Source: Strigamia acuminata
Lineage: Eukaryota > Arthropoda > Chilopoda > Geophilomorpha > Linotaeniidae
Assembly (NCBI GenBank): GCA_949358305.1
Contig: OX442314.1
Span: 63,685,369 to 63,745,368, forward strand
Length of the DNA stretch: 60,000 nucleotides
Direction of reading: 5' to 3'
In this document: positions 10,569 through 21,342 of the stretch, piece after piece
How the letters are laid out: each line of letters begins with the position of its first letter
Numbering within the stretch: position 1 is the stretch's first letter
The notes under the pieces: model-generated
Told to the model about the DNA's origin: nothing
The model's input: only the letters and a program-made list of their open reading frames with translations
The model's database searches: none
Made by a program: the position numbers and the translations under genes

Positions 10569-10993
10569 CTATAAATTAAATTTTCATTAATTTTTTGTCT
10601 TTTACGAAATTATTCTCAATTGCGCGTGTCATTTTCTTAATTTTTTTACGTTTCATAAAATTCTCGCCAGATGGCGCTCTTTCGTATATCGCGACGTATT
10701 TTCATGTCGCTTTTCTCAAGTTTTTTGCCAATATTTACTAGTTTTGTCACATAAAACTAATTATTTCCGATAACTTTAACTTAGTTTTAGCCTTCTTAGC
10801 GATATTCCATGCTTATCTCGATCTTTTATCAGTTTTGTGATCGCGTCTCCGTATTTACGACTTATTTCGCTTCGTCTCTTACGATCATCGATAAATTTTT
10901 ACTTTTATGACACGCACAATTGATGAATAATGATAACTATTATTTTGGATCTCTTATCCTTAGTTTTTTCGACTTAATTCGATTTTCTACTAC
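10569..10993 (-). other. Putative intron of G1 ORF3
   Basis: On the minus strand the donor is GAAGAG|GTAGTA and the acceptor AATTTATAG|ACAAGG. Both flanking exons are phase 0. The 425-bp interval is AT-rich with stops in all frames. The same arrangement occurs in G2 at 54382-54940, which is the main support. Confidence 0.6.
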
Positions 10994-11047
10994 CTCTTCG
11001 TGTACTGGTTTCTTCGGTCTTGGCGGCGGTCGAAAATCTTGATTCAT
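10994..11047 (-). CDS. Putative first exon of G1 ORF3 (18 codons)
   Basis: A small open exon starts at ATG 11047 and encodes a proline- and lysine-rich peptide beginning MNQDFRPPPR. It ends at a GT donor in phase with the ORF3 acceptor at 10568. It would place 18 residues plus a short TRKA linker in front of MESWDALP. It lies about 230 bp downstream of the pol stop. The call rests on matched phase and on the parallel exon in G2 (54941-55057). RNA evidence is absent. Confidence 0.55.
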
Positions 11048-11276
11048 CGTGGTGTTGATGATTGTTCCGTCCGGACTTCCTCGTAATTCCTTGTTGTTTG
11101 ATCGCTTGTGGTTAGTTTAAATCACTCCAACGTTTTTGTTATTATTTTGAAGAATATCTCCACACGTGTGGTCTTTACTTCACGTTGAATCAACATGTGG
11201 TTCGTTCAACCAATCACGATCGAGCTGCGACGTCGTCCACTTCCGGACTCCCGAGTGACGTCGCTACCTTCTATTT

Positions 11277-14200
11277 TTAGAGGTAGTCTGGAGGTTTAAT
11301 CCTCCCTCTGTCTCGAAGTGGATATTTCTTCAAGACAGCTTTCTTTTTAATTGTCTTGGGTTGATTTTCGCGCAGATCTTTATATCTTTGCTTTGCTTTC
11401 ACTTTTTTCACTACTTCTCCCCCCTTTTTAGGAAATGACGCAACTTGTTCGTCTGTTTCTACAACTAAATTTTTTGGAAAAAGTGGTACATCAACTTGTG
11501 ATTTTTGTTGCAAAGTTGCGCTCAAATCTTCATTAATTTCTTCACTTTGTTCGACTTGCTGATCGCTTGGAAGTGTAGATTCTTTTTCCTCATTATTTTC
11601 CGTGTCTGATGAACTTGGTGTTGTTTGTAATCCTTGTCGTTCTTGCGAAATTTGCGAATCTTGCAAATTTTGTGTTTGATCCAAAATTTGTGATTCTTCT
11701 GAATTTCTTTGATTTTGCGAATCGTCTAAATTTTGCATTTGACGCAAAGTTTGAGATTCTATTGAATTACTGCCTTGAATTTGTTCATTCTGCACGTTTT
11801 GCGAACCCTCCATATTTGCAATTTCTTGCATTTCAGATGTTGATGGCTCGTCGAACAACGTGTTAATAATTTTTCCTTCCTGGTTACTTTGTGTTTGGCC
11901 TTTTTCCCAAATTTCTTGATTAAATTCCGGGAAAAATGGCGTTAACTCGGACATGTGAATGGAACGTAAGATCTTATTATCTTTAAGTCGTCTTAATTTG
12001 ACAGCCCCGCCCTGGTGGACTTTAATAATAACATATGGCCCACTTCTCTTGTCGGATAATTTCGCAGAAATTCCCTGCGACGCTTTTGACAAAGTGTGAT
12101 CTTCTTTCCATACGAGGTCATTTGTTCGAAAATCTTGAAATTTCCCATCTAATTTATGGTTGTCTACACGTTCACGAAGGTCCATGATGTGCGCCATCAT
12201 ATGATGGTACGTGTCGCGAATGACCTTCTCCAATCGTTGGATGTAAATGTGCGGCTTATTTGGGTCAATTTTCAAAATTCCATCCAAAATTCGAGGATCC
12301 CATGGTATCCTAAATTCTCTGCAACAATTTAAGTATGCTGGCGAGTAATCACGGCCTGTTGTTGCTGTTGTGCGTATACTAAACGCTATCTCTCTTAGAT
12401 ATTCGTCCCAGCGCTTGTGGATCGATGTGTAGATTGACAAAATATATTTCAGGTCTCTGTTGGTTCTTTCCACTGTGTTGGCTTGGGGATGATATGGTGA
12501 TGTAAATCGCGGCACAATTTTGAACTTTTTACAAAATTCATGATAAAGTCGTGCTTTAAATTGCGGTCCGTTATCCGATATAATCCGGAGCGGAAATCCC
12601 CAGCCCATGCATGTGTCATACAAGCAGTCAGCTATATCTTGGGCCACCGGGTCTGCTAGCGGATAAAGTTCTGGCCAGCGAGTGGCTATATCCAGAATCA
12701 CCAAAATATAGTTATTTCCCGTTTCTGTTCTAGTTAACGGTCCTACTAAATCGATACTTAAACATTCAAATGGCGCATACGGGCCAATTTGAGCTGGTTC
12801 TATTCGCGTTCTTATTCTGGGTTTACACGCTTGGCAGCGAGAACAATGTTTAATAAATCGAGCTGTATCTCGTTTCATCCCTTCCCACGTATACACTTGT
12901 CGCATACGATAAAGTGTTTGTGCGATTCCGCAGTGGCTTGCCAGAGGATGTCCGTGCATTTGCCACAGAACTCTAAATCTTAATGATCGCGGCACTACAA
13001 TTTTAAGTGCTCTCGAATCCTCTGTCAAATCATCCGACATTGTTGGGTGATATTTAAGTAAAAGGTTTTCTTCTACAAGGTGTTTTGTTGCCATGATCCG
13101 ATATTTTTTCCTATGCAACGGGGTTTTCACATATGTTGGAAATTGCTCAGTCTCCAGATAATGTCGCATGGCCTGACAGTGGCGGTCTTTGATCTGGTGA
13201 TCGACGAGCTCTTCTCGTGTCGGTGGTGTGCAGTTCGCTTGTTCCGTCACTTTTGCAATAAATGCCGTGACCATCTCGTTTTCGGAAGTTGGCATGTACT
13301 GCCATTCTTTCTTTTCTTTTGGACTCTGTTCCAACTCTTCACTAGGCGCACTGTACATTTGACACCAATATGATGCGACCTCTTCGTCTTCGCTTATCGG
13401 TCGCGGCAATTGATTCCAATTCCCCACCACCCATTTGCGTGGCTCAGTTGGGCAATATCTCAGATCGCCGTCGGCTTCTCCTGTGTCTTCCGCGTCGCAA
13501 ATTATCTGAATTGGCGCTCTGGACAATGCGTCGGCCAATGTGTTGGATGTCCCTTTTAAGTACTGAATTTGGAAATTGTAAGACATCAATTCCATTTGCC
13601 AGCGGGCAAGACGGCCTGCTGGCTCTTCCAGTCTCATCAACCATTTCAACGCCTCGTGGTCAGTTTGCACGACGAAGCTCGTGAATTCGAGATACGGTCT
13701 GAATTTCCGCAGTGCCCATATGACGGCTAAACACTCGAGGTCGGTGGCGCTATAATTGAGTTCTGCCTGCTGCAGACATCGGCTGATATAAACACATGGT
13801 GATTCTATCATCTGGCCGTCAATTTCCTTCATCTGCATTAAAGCGGCGCCCAAACCTTTCTTGCTTGCATCTGTTCTTACGATGAAAGATTGATGCAAGT
13901 TTGGCAAGTGCATTGTCTTCGCATCTGTCAATAACTTTTTTATTTCGTCAAATGCAACTTGGTGCTCATTTTCCCATAGGAACTCTATTCCTTTCTTCAA
14001 CAATGGGCGTAATGGTGCCGCTACAGTTGCCAAATCTTTCAGAAGACGGTGGAAAAAGTTGACCATTCCGAGGAATCTCTGGAGCTCAGTCAAATTCTTT
14101 GGCGCTGGAAATTCTGAGATTGCCGCTACTTTCGCGGAGTCTACACTTAATCCATTAATTCCTAATTTATATCCTAGGAATTTGAGTTCCTTTCTACAGA

Positions 14201-16351
14201 ATTTGGACTTGGTCGGATTCACATGTAATCCGGCTTGCTGTAGTTTTCCCAATACTGAGTCCAAGTGCTTCATGTGTTCTTCATATGTCTTAGATACGAT
14301 CACTATATCGTCCAGGTAGGCCCAAGCATATTTCCTGAATGCTTCGCCTAATACCTTTTCAATCAATCGCTGAAAGGTTGTTGGCGCGTTGACCAGCCCG
14401 AAGGGCATGACATTGAACATTAAACGACCCATGGGGCTCCAGAAAGCCGTTTTCGGACGATCTTCCGGTCTCAAGTCTATCTGCCAATATCCTTTCGTTA
14501 AGTCGATGGTCGACACCCACTGGAATTCGCCGAGTTCTCTCAAGATTTCCGTAATGGTCGGCATTTGTGGTGGGTCATAAAGGGTGTGTTCGTTTAGCGC
14601 TCTGTAATCGATACAGAGGCGTGGCTCCAAACCTGGTCTCATTACCAGTACGATTCGCGTTGCGTAATCCCCTTCAGCTTCCGACACATAGCCTTTGTCG
14701 ATCATCTCTTGGCAGAGGGTCCTTAAAATTTCGCGCTTCTGTGGGTTCCATGATTTAAATGGAACTCGGATCGGTTTATCCGTGTCTAAGTTTATCGTGT
14801 GTTGAAGCACGTGTGTTTTTCCAGGATTCTTGCTGAGTATCTTTTCATATTTTCTCAGCACATGCTCCAATTGTGCTGCCTCTGTTAATTGCAGTTTTGC
14901 TTCCTCGATCATGTCATGGACTCCATTTCCAACCTTCAACCTCGCCTCGAATGCACAAAAGCTACTTTCTTTTCTAAATGTCTTCAAAGACGATTCAGGC
15001 TCTTCTTTCTTTTGCTCATATTTATCAAGAAGATACTGCGGCATGTAAGGTTGTGGTACATCTATTGTCGTGATGAAATTCCATTTGCCGTTGAGTGGAT
15101 TCGGCTGTATTTTCATCCTCTTCATTGCGTCATTGCCGATTAACATGAACTTCATGTCGTGAGGCAACACTAAAAAATACTGCTGCATCATACCATGAGT
15201 CCATCTAATCATCATTCTTATTGTCCCCATAGGTTGGACTTGTTTGTCCGCTGTATTTACTGTCATGTTGGCTTTGAGGGGCCAAACCTGTTTTTCCAAC
15301 CCCATCGCTTGAATCAGTGGCCAAGAAATACAACTGCGGTTGGCGCCGGAATCCAACATCGCGGCGATCGAACCTTGTTCTGTCTTGATGTCAATCGTCG
15401 TCATCCCTTCTAAAACATCTTCTTCGGGGAGTAAAATGTTAAAGACTCTGATTCTTGGTCCTTCTGGCTCCAAAGTTGTTAATTCCTTTAGGAGTGGGTC
15501 CCAGTCCACTGGTTCAACTGATGTATCAGTCATCCAAGCTGCTACTGATGGAGTTTCTTCATAGGTCTTTTTTACCTTTGTCCAAAAAATAGTCGCCTCA
15601 TTTTCTTGTACCAATTTTACATCTTTTAATGCTTCGGTCACTTTGACTGTGAAATATGATTTGTCAAATTCATTTGACCGGTAAGCTTCTTGTATTACAG
15701 ACGGGCAATCTTTTATTTCTAGAGGTGGAAATCTCATTGCGACGAGTTGTCCGCACTCCATGTCACAGATCATTTCACCTCTTTTTGGCATTGTGCCGAT
15801 TGCTTCTGGTGGCGTGAGTATTATAGGAATAGTTGTATTTTTCAGTGGTCCATTATCGCCTAAACTGTCCGATTTTGATGAACACTCGGCTATTTCTGGT
15901 TTTGTTGAATACCCGGCTACTTCCGGTTTCGGCTCCGCTACCACTTTTGGAGCTGGAAATTTCAATCCCACAACTTCGCCATCTTCGAAATCAACAACTA
16001 TTGTTCCTCTACCACCTTCCAAAGTTCCAATTACTTTGCGTGGTTTTCCAATCAATTCCGATTGCAAATATTCTCCGGTTTTACTGTCCTTGATGAATCG
16101 TGATCCAGAAGGCGTTTTCGCTGTAAGTTGAGTCTTTTGCATATTTTCAATCGAATTTTCTTGTTCGACTACTGTTTTTAATATTAAGGAAGTCTCTATT
16201 ACTTTTTCGTCTATTGATTGGGCCTCCAATAACCCTTCTGAGTTCTCCACTACTTCTACGGATAGAGCTGTTGTTGGTTGGGCGCTTTGCAGTTTTTCCG
16301 AATTTTTTGTCAGCGCGAGCTCTACTGCTTTTCCTGAGCTCGCGCGTTCAA
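11277..16351 (-). CDS. pol: Gypsy G1 Pol (protease, RT, RNase H, integrase)
   Basis: The frame starts with no ATG: its first possible initiation codon is GTG at 16250. It is open upstream to the slippery site, so it is most likely made as a Gag-Pol fusion by -1 frameshifting at 16352-16358. Numbering from 16250: aspartic protease with LDSGANRS (D300); reverse transcriptase about 500-690 with YLDD at 645-648; RNase H with RTDASKKGLG (about D794); zinc-binding HHCC (H1101, H1106, C1136, C1139); integrase core D1167, D1226, E1261; and a GPY/F module (RSGPYVI) about 1400-1445. The C-terminus is a Gln/Asn/Ser-rich tail. About 280 residues precede the protease and are unassigned. No frameshifts or stops are seen. 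It replicates and integrates the element. Confidence 0.95.
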
Positions 16352-16358
16352 GTTTTTT
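16313..16358 (-). promoter_or_regulatory. -1 ribosomal frameshift signal between gag and pol
   Basis: The minus strand shows slippery heptamer A AAA AAC in the gag frame (16352-16358), a 6-nt spacer (TTGAAC), then the stem GCGCGAGCTC (16336-16345), a 13-nt loop, and the perfect complement GAGCTCGCGC (16313-16322). The loop contains the TA of the gag stop codon. After a -1 slip the frame is open into pol. This is the standard geometry of retroviral -1 frameshift elements. Whether the loop forms a pseudoknot is unknown. Confidence 0.9.
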
Positions 16359-19300
16359 GTAAGGTTGTCGGATAAAGAATTAATGAGATGTTCCATTTCT
16401 TCTTTGGACAACATTCTCTTTGGCTGTTGACATTGCCGTACCCAGTGTCCAACTTGGCCACAATTATGGCATGGTGCATTTTCAGGTGTCAATTTTACTT
16501 GACTGGTCTTATTACCATCTGCTGCGCCGCCTGGCGTAGAAGTCTGTCCCTTATTTTCACTTAATTGTGGAGTTTGTACTTCTATTTTTGAGTTGAAGTC
16601 GACAGAGTACGGTTTGGTCGGAAAGGACGAATTTCCTTGTGTCTGTGGCTGCACAACCATTTGATGTGGCAACCTTGTTTGCATTTGCGGCTTGTATTTT
16701 GTTATCGCTGGATTATTTCGCGTGAACAATACGCTCGCCGCATCCATCAAAGTATTTAATTCATTTTCCGAGTAATCTGTCAACATTATTTGTGTATCAC
16801 CGACTGATTCGGTTGCCTCGGACGAGTCTTGTACCCATTTGACCGTTGGTCGCGTTGGCACTCGTGGTTGAGGATAAGGCGATGGTCCACTTTCTTGTTT
16901 TTTGGTGGACCCTTCCTCCCGAGATGATAATAAAAATTGTGAGCGTGGGCGCATCATTTTTGCACCGGATCTCGTATAGTCTGAGTGGTGTCGCTGCAAG
17001 TCATCCCGTGCTCTTTGCTCTTCTAGCGGGAGGTCTGATGCATATCTGTCATCAATATACATTTGATTGTTCCTTATAAATTCTTGTAATTTTTCGAAAG
17101 AACTGGCCATTGGTGCATCCACCATTCTTAATACCTTCTCGGAAAAGGGTGTCAGACCATTTCTGAATTTCCTATCTTCATCAAAATCGCTGATGTGATA
17201 CGGGAGTTGAGCGATCAGGTCTTCTGTACGTCTTAAGTATGAACGGATATCCTCGCCCAACATTTGTTTGTGATTGTCCCAATACTTTATCATCATTGCA
17301 TTGGACTCCCCGTATTCTTTCATAAATGCCTTTACAAATTCATTCCAGTGTGTGAATTTATTTTTTCGGAACCAATTTGTGGCTCCTCCAACCAACATTT
17401 TTGGTATCAACTTATGTAAAGTCACATCTGGGTCCATTTCGTGACTTGTTACTACGTGCATTACTTCATCCAAGAACTGGGTTCCGATTTGCCATCCTCC
17501 ATCGAACATGTCCGGATTAATGCGGTCCCATTTAATTTGGTGTGGTGTGCTGTAGTGATGTGTCCAATTACCTGTGCAATACTTTTGAATTAGTTTTCTC
17601 AAAACCTCCTCCATTTCCTGAGATTTTGAAGGAATTTGCGACAATTTTGAGTCAATCTGTCTTGCGATGATTTCTTCTAATTCTCTAGAACTAGTCGGTA
17701 ATGTATTTGGTGGGGGCGGATCTCTGTTATCCGAACGGGAATTCCCTCTATCCCATCTCTCACCTTGTGGCCTTGAGTAATTTGGCTCTTCACGACGAAA
17801 CTGATCCGAATGTGAATATTTTCGCTCATACTCGTGTTGTGATGGTGGTGGACTGGAGCGTGACCTCCTGTATTCCCCTTGTGGCGGTGGTGGACTAGAA
17901 CGTGATCTTCGCGATTCATCACTTCGTCGTCTACGTTCGTCTTCGCCTCGTTCTCGTGAATCATCACGTCGGCGGTGTGAATCGCGTTCCCTATAGGATT
18001 CGTACCAATACGAACCTCCGTCTCGCCGCGACTCTCTTTGATTGCTGCTTTGTTGGCGTGGGTCGCATCTACTCATCGACTCATTTCGATTATAACAGCT
18101 TTGTCCAGTTGGACCGTAGTCACTTTGTTGACGAGTCTCGTCTCTGAAGCGGGCGTCACTTTGCTGGCGTGGTTCGTCTTGATAACACGATACATTTCGC
18201 ATATCTGTATCGTTATGTGCTCGTGTTTCATTCGCAAATCTCACTTCGCCATGTGAACGGGCTTCTTGACGATAGTACGACTCATTTCGTAAATTCGTCT
18301 CTCGTCCTACATGTGGGTTTGGATCAACATATCTATCGTCTTTTGAGCGAGATGTATCTCGATTACACGACTCATTTCGTGGATTTATATTTTCAGGTTG
18401 CTGTGAATATTTGCCCTGTAGATAGTCGTCATAATTTCGGATTTTTGTGTAACTGGCTTGTCCAGTTGCTCCATCTTGTCCGGTTGCAGCATCTTGACTA
18501 CTGCTTTTATCTTGCTCCGGCACTTCTTGATCATGTTGGAATTTTTGTTTTCCACTTTCGCGACTCATTTCGCGTTGACTATCCACTTGTTGTTTCGTCT
18601 GTATTTCCCGCAATCTTCGTCGGTCTTCTCTTTCATTGGCTTCGGCTACTTGTTCAACCGCTTCCATGAACGTATATGACCTTCGATAGGCGGGGTTGAC
18701 ATCGTCTCGAGCGTCTTCAAGATATTCTCCCAAAGCTTTGCCTCCACACGCGCCTTTTGTTGCAGGGTTACTGACATTTTCAGTTTCTATTGGAGTTTGG
18801 TGATCCCTGTTGTCTGAATCCATTTTTCTGCGTGCTGTCTGCCATTTTTGGAAATCCTCCGGGTCCACTCCTGTTACTGCACCTTGTTTTTTAATTGGTC
18901 TAGCAGGTTGGTCCGTTGCACGCTGACGATTTCTCTGTGCAATCACATCCAGCACGTCTGGATTTTTTGCTGGTGAAACTGATGCTCTTTTAGCATCTCT
19001 TCTTTCATCCACATCACCTCTCCTTTTTAAAGGATTTGCGGACGAGCCTGGTGATAAATTGACCACTTCCGGCTGGCGTGGTGGAATGTTCGTTGGTCTG
19101 GCGTACTGGCATTGTGCAAGATATTTGAGCTCCTCATTCTCTTGGCGGACTCTTTCCGCTGCTTCCTGCGCTTCAAGAGCGTTCTGACGAAGGTAGTGGA
19201 TCTCCTCGCTTTCTGCTGTTTCCGCTGCCTTTTGTGCTGCAATTAATGCTAAACGTTCCGCTTCCACGCGGACTCTTTCCGCTGCAATCCTCTGTCTTTC

Positions 19301-20236
19301 GGCTTGCATAGCTGTTCGATCAGCCGCTATTTCCGCTAAGCGTTTCTCCTGCAAGTCTCGATACTCGTTCGCAAGACGTATTTTTTCTTGCTCGATACGT
19401 TGATTTTCGGCACGTATCGCGTCTCGATTTGCTAATTCCTGCGCTTTACGTCTATCACGTAATTCTTGACGTTCCGTCGCTAGGCGGATTCTTTCGGCTT
19501 CCATTCTGTCTTTTTCGGCTTGAATTTCTCTGTCCGACTGGTCCTTTTTGGCACGAATTTCGTCTTCCGTCGCTTGTCTGGCCAATTCTGCCTCGTACTT
19601 CGCTTGGCGCGCTTGGCGTTCCTCCATTTTGAGACGTCGTACCATCTCGTATTCCTCCTGATGGAAATCTTGCAGCTGTCGGGTGCTGTCTTTCATCGCC
19701 TTTGTGATGTTTGCAACGTCTTCATCGGAAAGTGTAACGCCTTCTGCGTACTGACGCTGCCGCTCTGCCAATCGGTCTGCATTTTCCTGCATGAGATCGG
19801 CGATGCGCTGGCGTACTCGTGACAATTTATGTCGGGTCGGGGAATTTTCGCCCGAAGTTTCCGCGTCGTCTCGCGCTCTTTGCTTGGCCGCGGTGTGATA
19901 ACGTTTTATCAATTTCCCTCGTTTGTGAGCGACGGCAATTACTTGCTCCAACGACATATTCGTTAAATCGACTTTGCTGCTCGGAGTTGATGGCACGCTG
20001 GGCGGAGTTTTGTCGACTGGTGAGTTAACACAGGGCTCTTCCCTTTGAGTTTCCTGCGACGTTTCCAACCAAAAATCTTGACTGGTCAGTCGGCGCCGCT
20101 CTGGATCTTGGTCCGATTCCCTTTCCGGGCTGGATGATGAATCAAAATACGGCTCCGCTGCTCCGGCCGTACCGCCTCTTGTGCGGACTCCTCGTCTCGT
20201 TCCTCTCCCTCTCCTCGAATCTTGTGGCAACGACAT
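16322..20236 (-). CDS. gag: Gypsy G1 Gag, 1304 aa, coiled-coil type
   Basis: Structural protein that packages the element RNA. It starts at ATG 20236, about 100 bases after the PBS. The N-terminus is Arg/Gly-rich. About residues 170-390 are a long charged coiled coil built from degenerate heptad-rich repeats of the AERIRLATERQEL kind. The middle is rich in Arg, Ser, Asn and Tyr with several NESYYR/NVSCYQ-like units and RS/SSPPPP stretches. A retrotransposon gag (capsid-type) domain follows at roughly 900-1080 (WDRINPDMFDGG). One CCHC zinc knuckle lies near the end (C1256, C1259, H1264, C1269). It is about two to three times the usual Gypsy Gag length because of the coiled coil and low-complexity parts. 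The TAG stop lies in the frameshift hairpin. Confidence 0.93.
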   Translation of the reverse strand: MSLPQDSRRGRGTRRGVRTRGGTAGAAEPYFDSSSSPERESDQDPERRRLTSQDFWLETSQETQREEPCVNSPVDKTPPSVPSTPSSKVDLTNMSLEQVIAVAHKRGKLIKRYHTAAKQRARDDAETSGENSPTRHKLSRVRQRIADLMQENADRLAERQRQYAEGVTLSDEDVANITKAMKDSTRQLQDFHQEEYEMVRRLKMEERQARQAKYEAELARQATEDEIRAKKDQSDREIQAEKDRMEAERIRLATERQELRDRRKAQELANRDAIRAENQRIEQEKIRLANEYRDLQEKRLAEIAADRTAMQAERQRIAAERVRVEAERLALIAAQKAAETAESEEIHYLRQNALEAQEAAERVRQENEELKYLAQCQYARPTNIPPRQPEVVNLSPGSSANPLKRRGDVDERRDAKRASVSPAKNPDVLDVIAQRNRQRATDQPARPIKKQGAVTGVDPEDFQKWQTARRKMDSDNRDHQTPIETENVSNPATKGACGGKALGEYLEDARDDVNPAYRRSYTFMEAVEQVAEANEREDRRRLREIQTKQQVDSQREMSRESGKQKFQHDQEVPEQDKSSSQDAATGQDGATGQASYTKIRNYDDYLQGKYSQQPENINPRNESCNRDTSRSKDDRYVDPNPHVGRETNLRNESYYRQEARSHGEVRFANETRAHNDTDMRNVSCYQDEPRQQSDARFRDETRQQSDYGPTGQSCYNRNESMSRCDPRQQSSNQRESRRDGGSYWYESYRERDSHRRRDDSRERGEDERRRRSDESRRSRSSPPPPQGEYRRSRSSPPPSQHEYERKYSHSDQFRREEPNYSRPQGERWDRGNSRSDNRDPPPPNTLPTSSRELEEIIARQIDSKLSQIPSKSQEMEEVLRKLIQKYCTGNWTHHYSTPHQIKWDRINPDMFDGGWQIGTQFLDEVMHVVTSHEMDPDVTLHKLIPKMLVGGATNWFRKNKFTHWNEFVKAFMKEYGESNAMMIKYWDNHKQMLGEDIRSYLRRTEDLIAQLPYHISDFDEDRKFRNGLTPFSEKVLRMVDAPMASSFEKLQEFIRNNQMYIDDRYASDLPLEEQRARDDLQRHHSDYTRSGAKMMRPRSQFLLSSREEGSTKKQESGPSPYPQPRVPTRPTVKWVQDSSEATESVGDTQIMLTDYSENELNTLMDAASVLFTRNNPAITKYKPQMQTRLPHQMVVQPQTQGNSSFPTKPYSVDFNSKIEVQTPQLSENKGQTSTPGGAADGNKTSQVKLTPENAPCHNCGQVGHWVRQCQQPKRMLSKEEMEHLINSLSDNLTKNLNARAQEKQ

Positions 20237-20334
20237 TTTTTGTTACACAGAATAGAGAAGAAAGAAACAGAAAACTTTCTAACACAAATTTTAAAAGACA
20301 AAATGGCGGTCCCTCAACTGATTTTAGTTGTTAA

Positions 20335-20360
20335 GGTTCAAATTTTTTAACGGGCCCCCA
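20335..20360 (-). promoter_or_regulatory. G1 primer binding site, tRNA-Pro type
   Basis: Two bases after the 5' LTR the minus strand reads TGGGGGCCCGT, matching the complement of a typical tRNA-Pro 3' end except for one base. Five to six bases later it reads ATTTGAACC, the complement of the T-arm of the same tRNA at the expected distance. tRNA-Pro assignment is from general knowledge of the tRNA sequence. Confidence 0.75.
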
Positions 20361-20362
20361 GG

Positions 20363-21338
20363 TGTAATGAGCCTGAATTACTCCTTAAATTAATAAAGAA
20401 TAATTCCAACACTCATTGGTGCTTAGACAAGACTTATCATAAAAACTACTCTCTAATATTAAACTCACAAAATGGTTTATTCTGACTTAGAATAAGATAA
20501 ATTACAGTGATAAATAAAGCTTAATGGAAATAAGAAATGAAATAATAGATAAAATGATGAAATAACTTCAAATCGACGTGGAAACGTTATTTTGACGATT
20601 CCAACGTTCCGGCGACGATAACGGCTCGTTTTCGTCGCGTTTCTTCGGCTCTGTTTCGACGCTCGTCTCGATTTTCTACTCGACGTCGCTCCACGGTGAA
20701 ACGGACTTATTCCGTCACTCAACTTCTCGAACTCCTCGGAAATCGTCTGATACGAGTCGGCTTGCGACGACCCGCTGAATCAATCGGACTCTTTCCGACA
20801 CTTCAAACTCTCGTACTCGCAACTCCGTCGTCGTGGCGACGTATTTGCGACTCTTCGCAACGTCTAGCCGGATTTCCTCCACGGCAAGGCGAAATCTCAA
20901 ATCAACAATTGAGTTGACTCAAGAATGAGAATAAAATCCCACCGCACGTGAATTGTGCGGCAAGACCGTGATATCCCGCTGCTGACTGGTTTCAGCAGTA
21001 GGAAAACTCCCAAATTAGCAACTGGCTAATGCAGGAATATGTAAACTTCACGGAGGTTTTCACAAAAATACTAGTGTTTTACTGGTTGGTTTTTGTGTTG
21101 TTTCTCTGGCAAAGTTTGTGATCATACTGAGGAGTTCTCACTCCTCTCAGGACTCATTTCCTGTTTAGAGGCTTGTGGGCTGGTTACCCTGGCAACCACC
21201 CACATTTCCTCCCACTCTGCTCCGCTTTCTAGCCTGTAGACAGGAAGCATAAAAAACTCAAACTAAAATATAATAAACCAAAATATAATTTTACAGACTT
21301 TTTCTGTTACTTCCTTAGTGACCACTAGGGTCACTACA
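20363..21338 (-). mobile_element. G1 5' LTR
   Basis: 976 bp, TG...CA, followed on the right by the duplicated ATGG. Near-identical to the LTR at 6286-7258 except at the U5 end (20363-20420). It should hold the promoter and RNA start of G1, but I cannot fix a TATA box with confidence. Confidence 0.95.
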
Positions 21339-21342
21339 ATGG

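Larger units (their letters stand above)
6286..21338 (-). mobile_element. Complete giant Gypsy retrotransposon G1 (15,053 bp)
   Basis: LTRs of 973 and 976 bp with TG...CA ends bound the element, and ATGG is duplicated at 6282-6285 and 21339-21342. In transcriptional order (minus strand) it contains the 5' LTR, a PBS for tRNA-Pro, gag (1304 codons), a -1 frameshift signal, pol with protease-RT-RNase H-integrase order, a short spliced exon, ORF3 (1084 codons), the PPT and the 3' LTR. Integrase after RNase H and a YLDD reverse transcriptase place it in Gypsy/Metaviridae. It is roughly two to three times the usual Gypsy length because gag is very long and ORF3 is added. All frames are intact. Confidence 0.95.

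Noticed and set aside
16247-16250. GTG as the start codon of G1 pol
   Set aside because: GTG is not a normal eukaryotic start, and the frame is open upstream to a clear -1 frameshift site.
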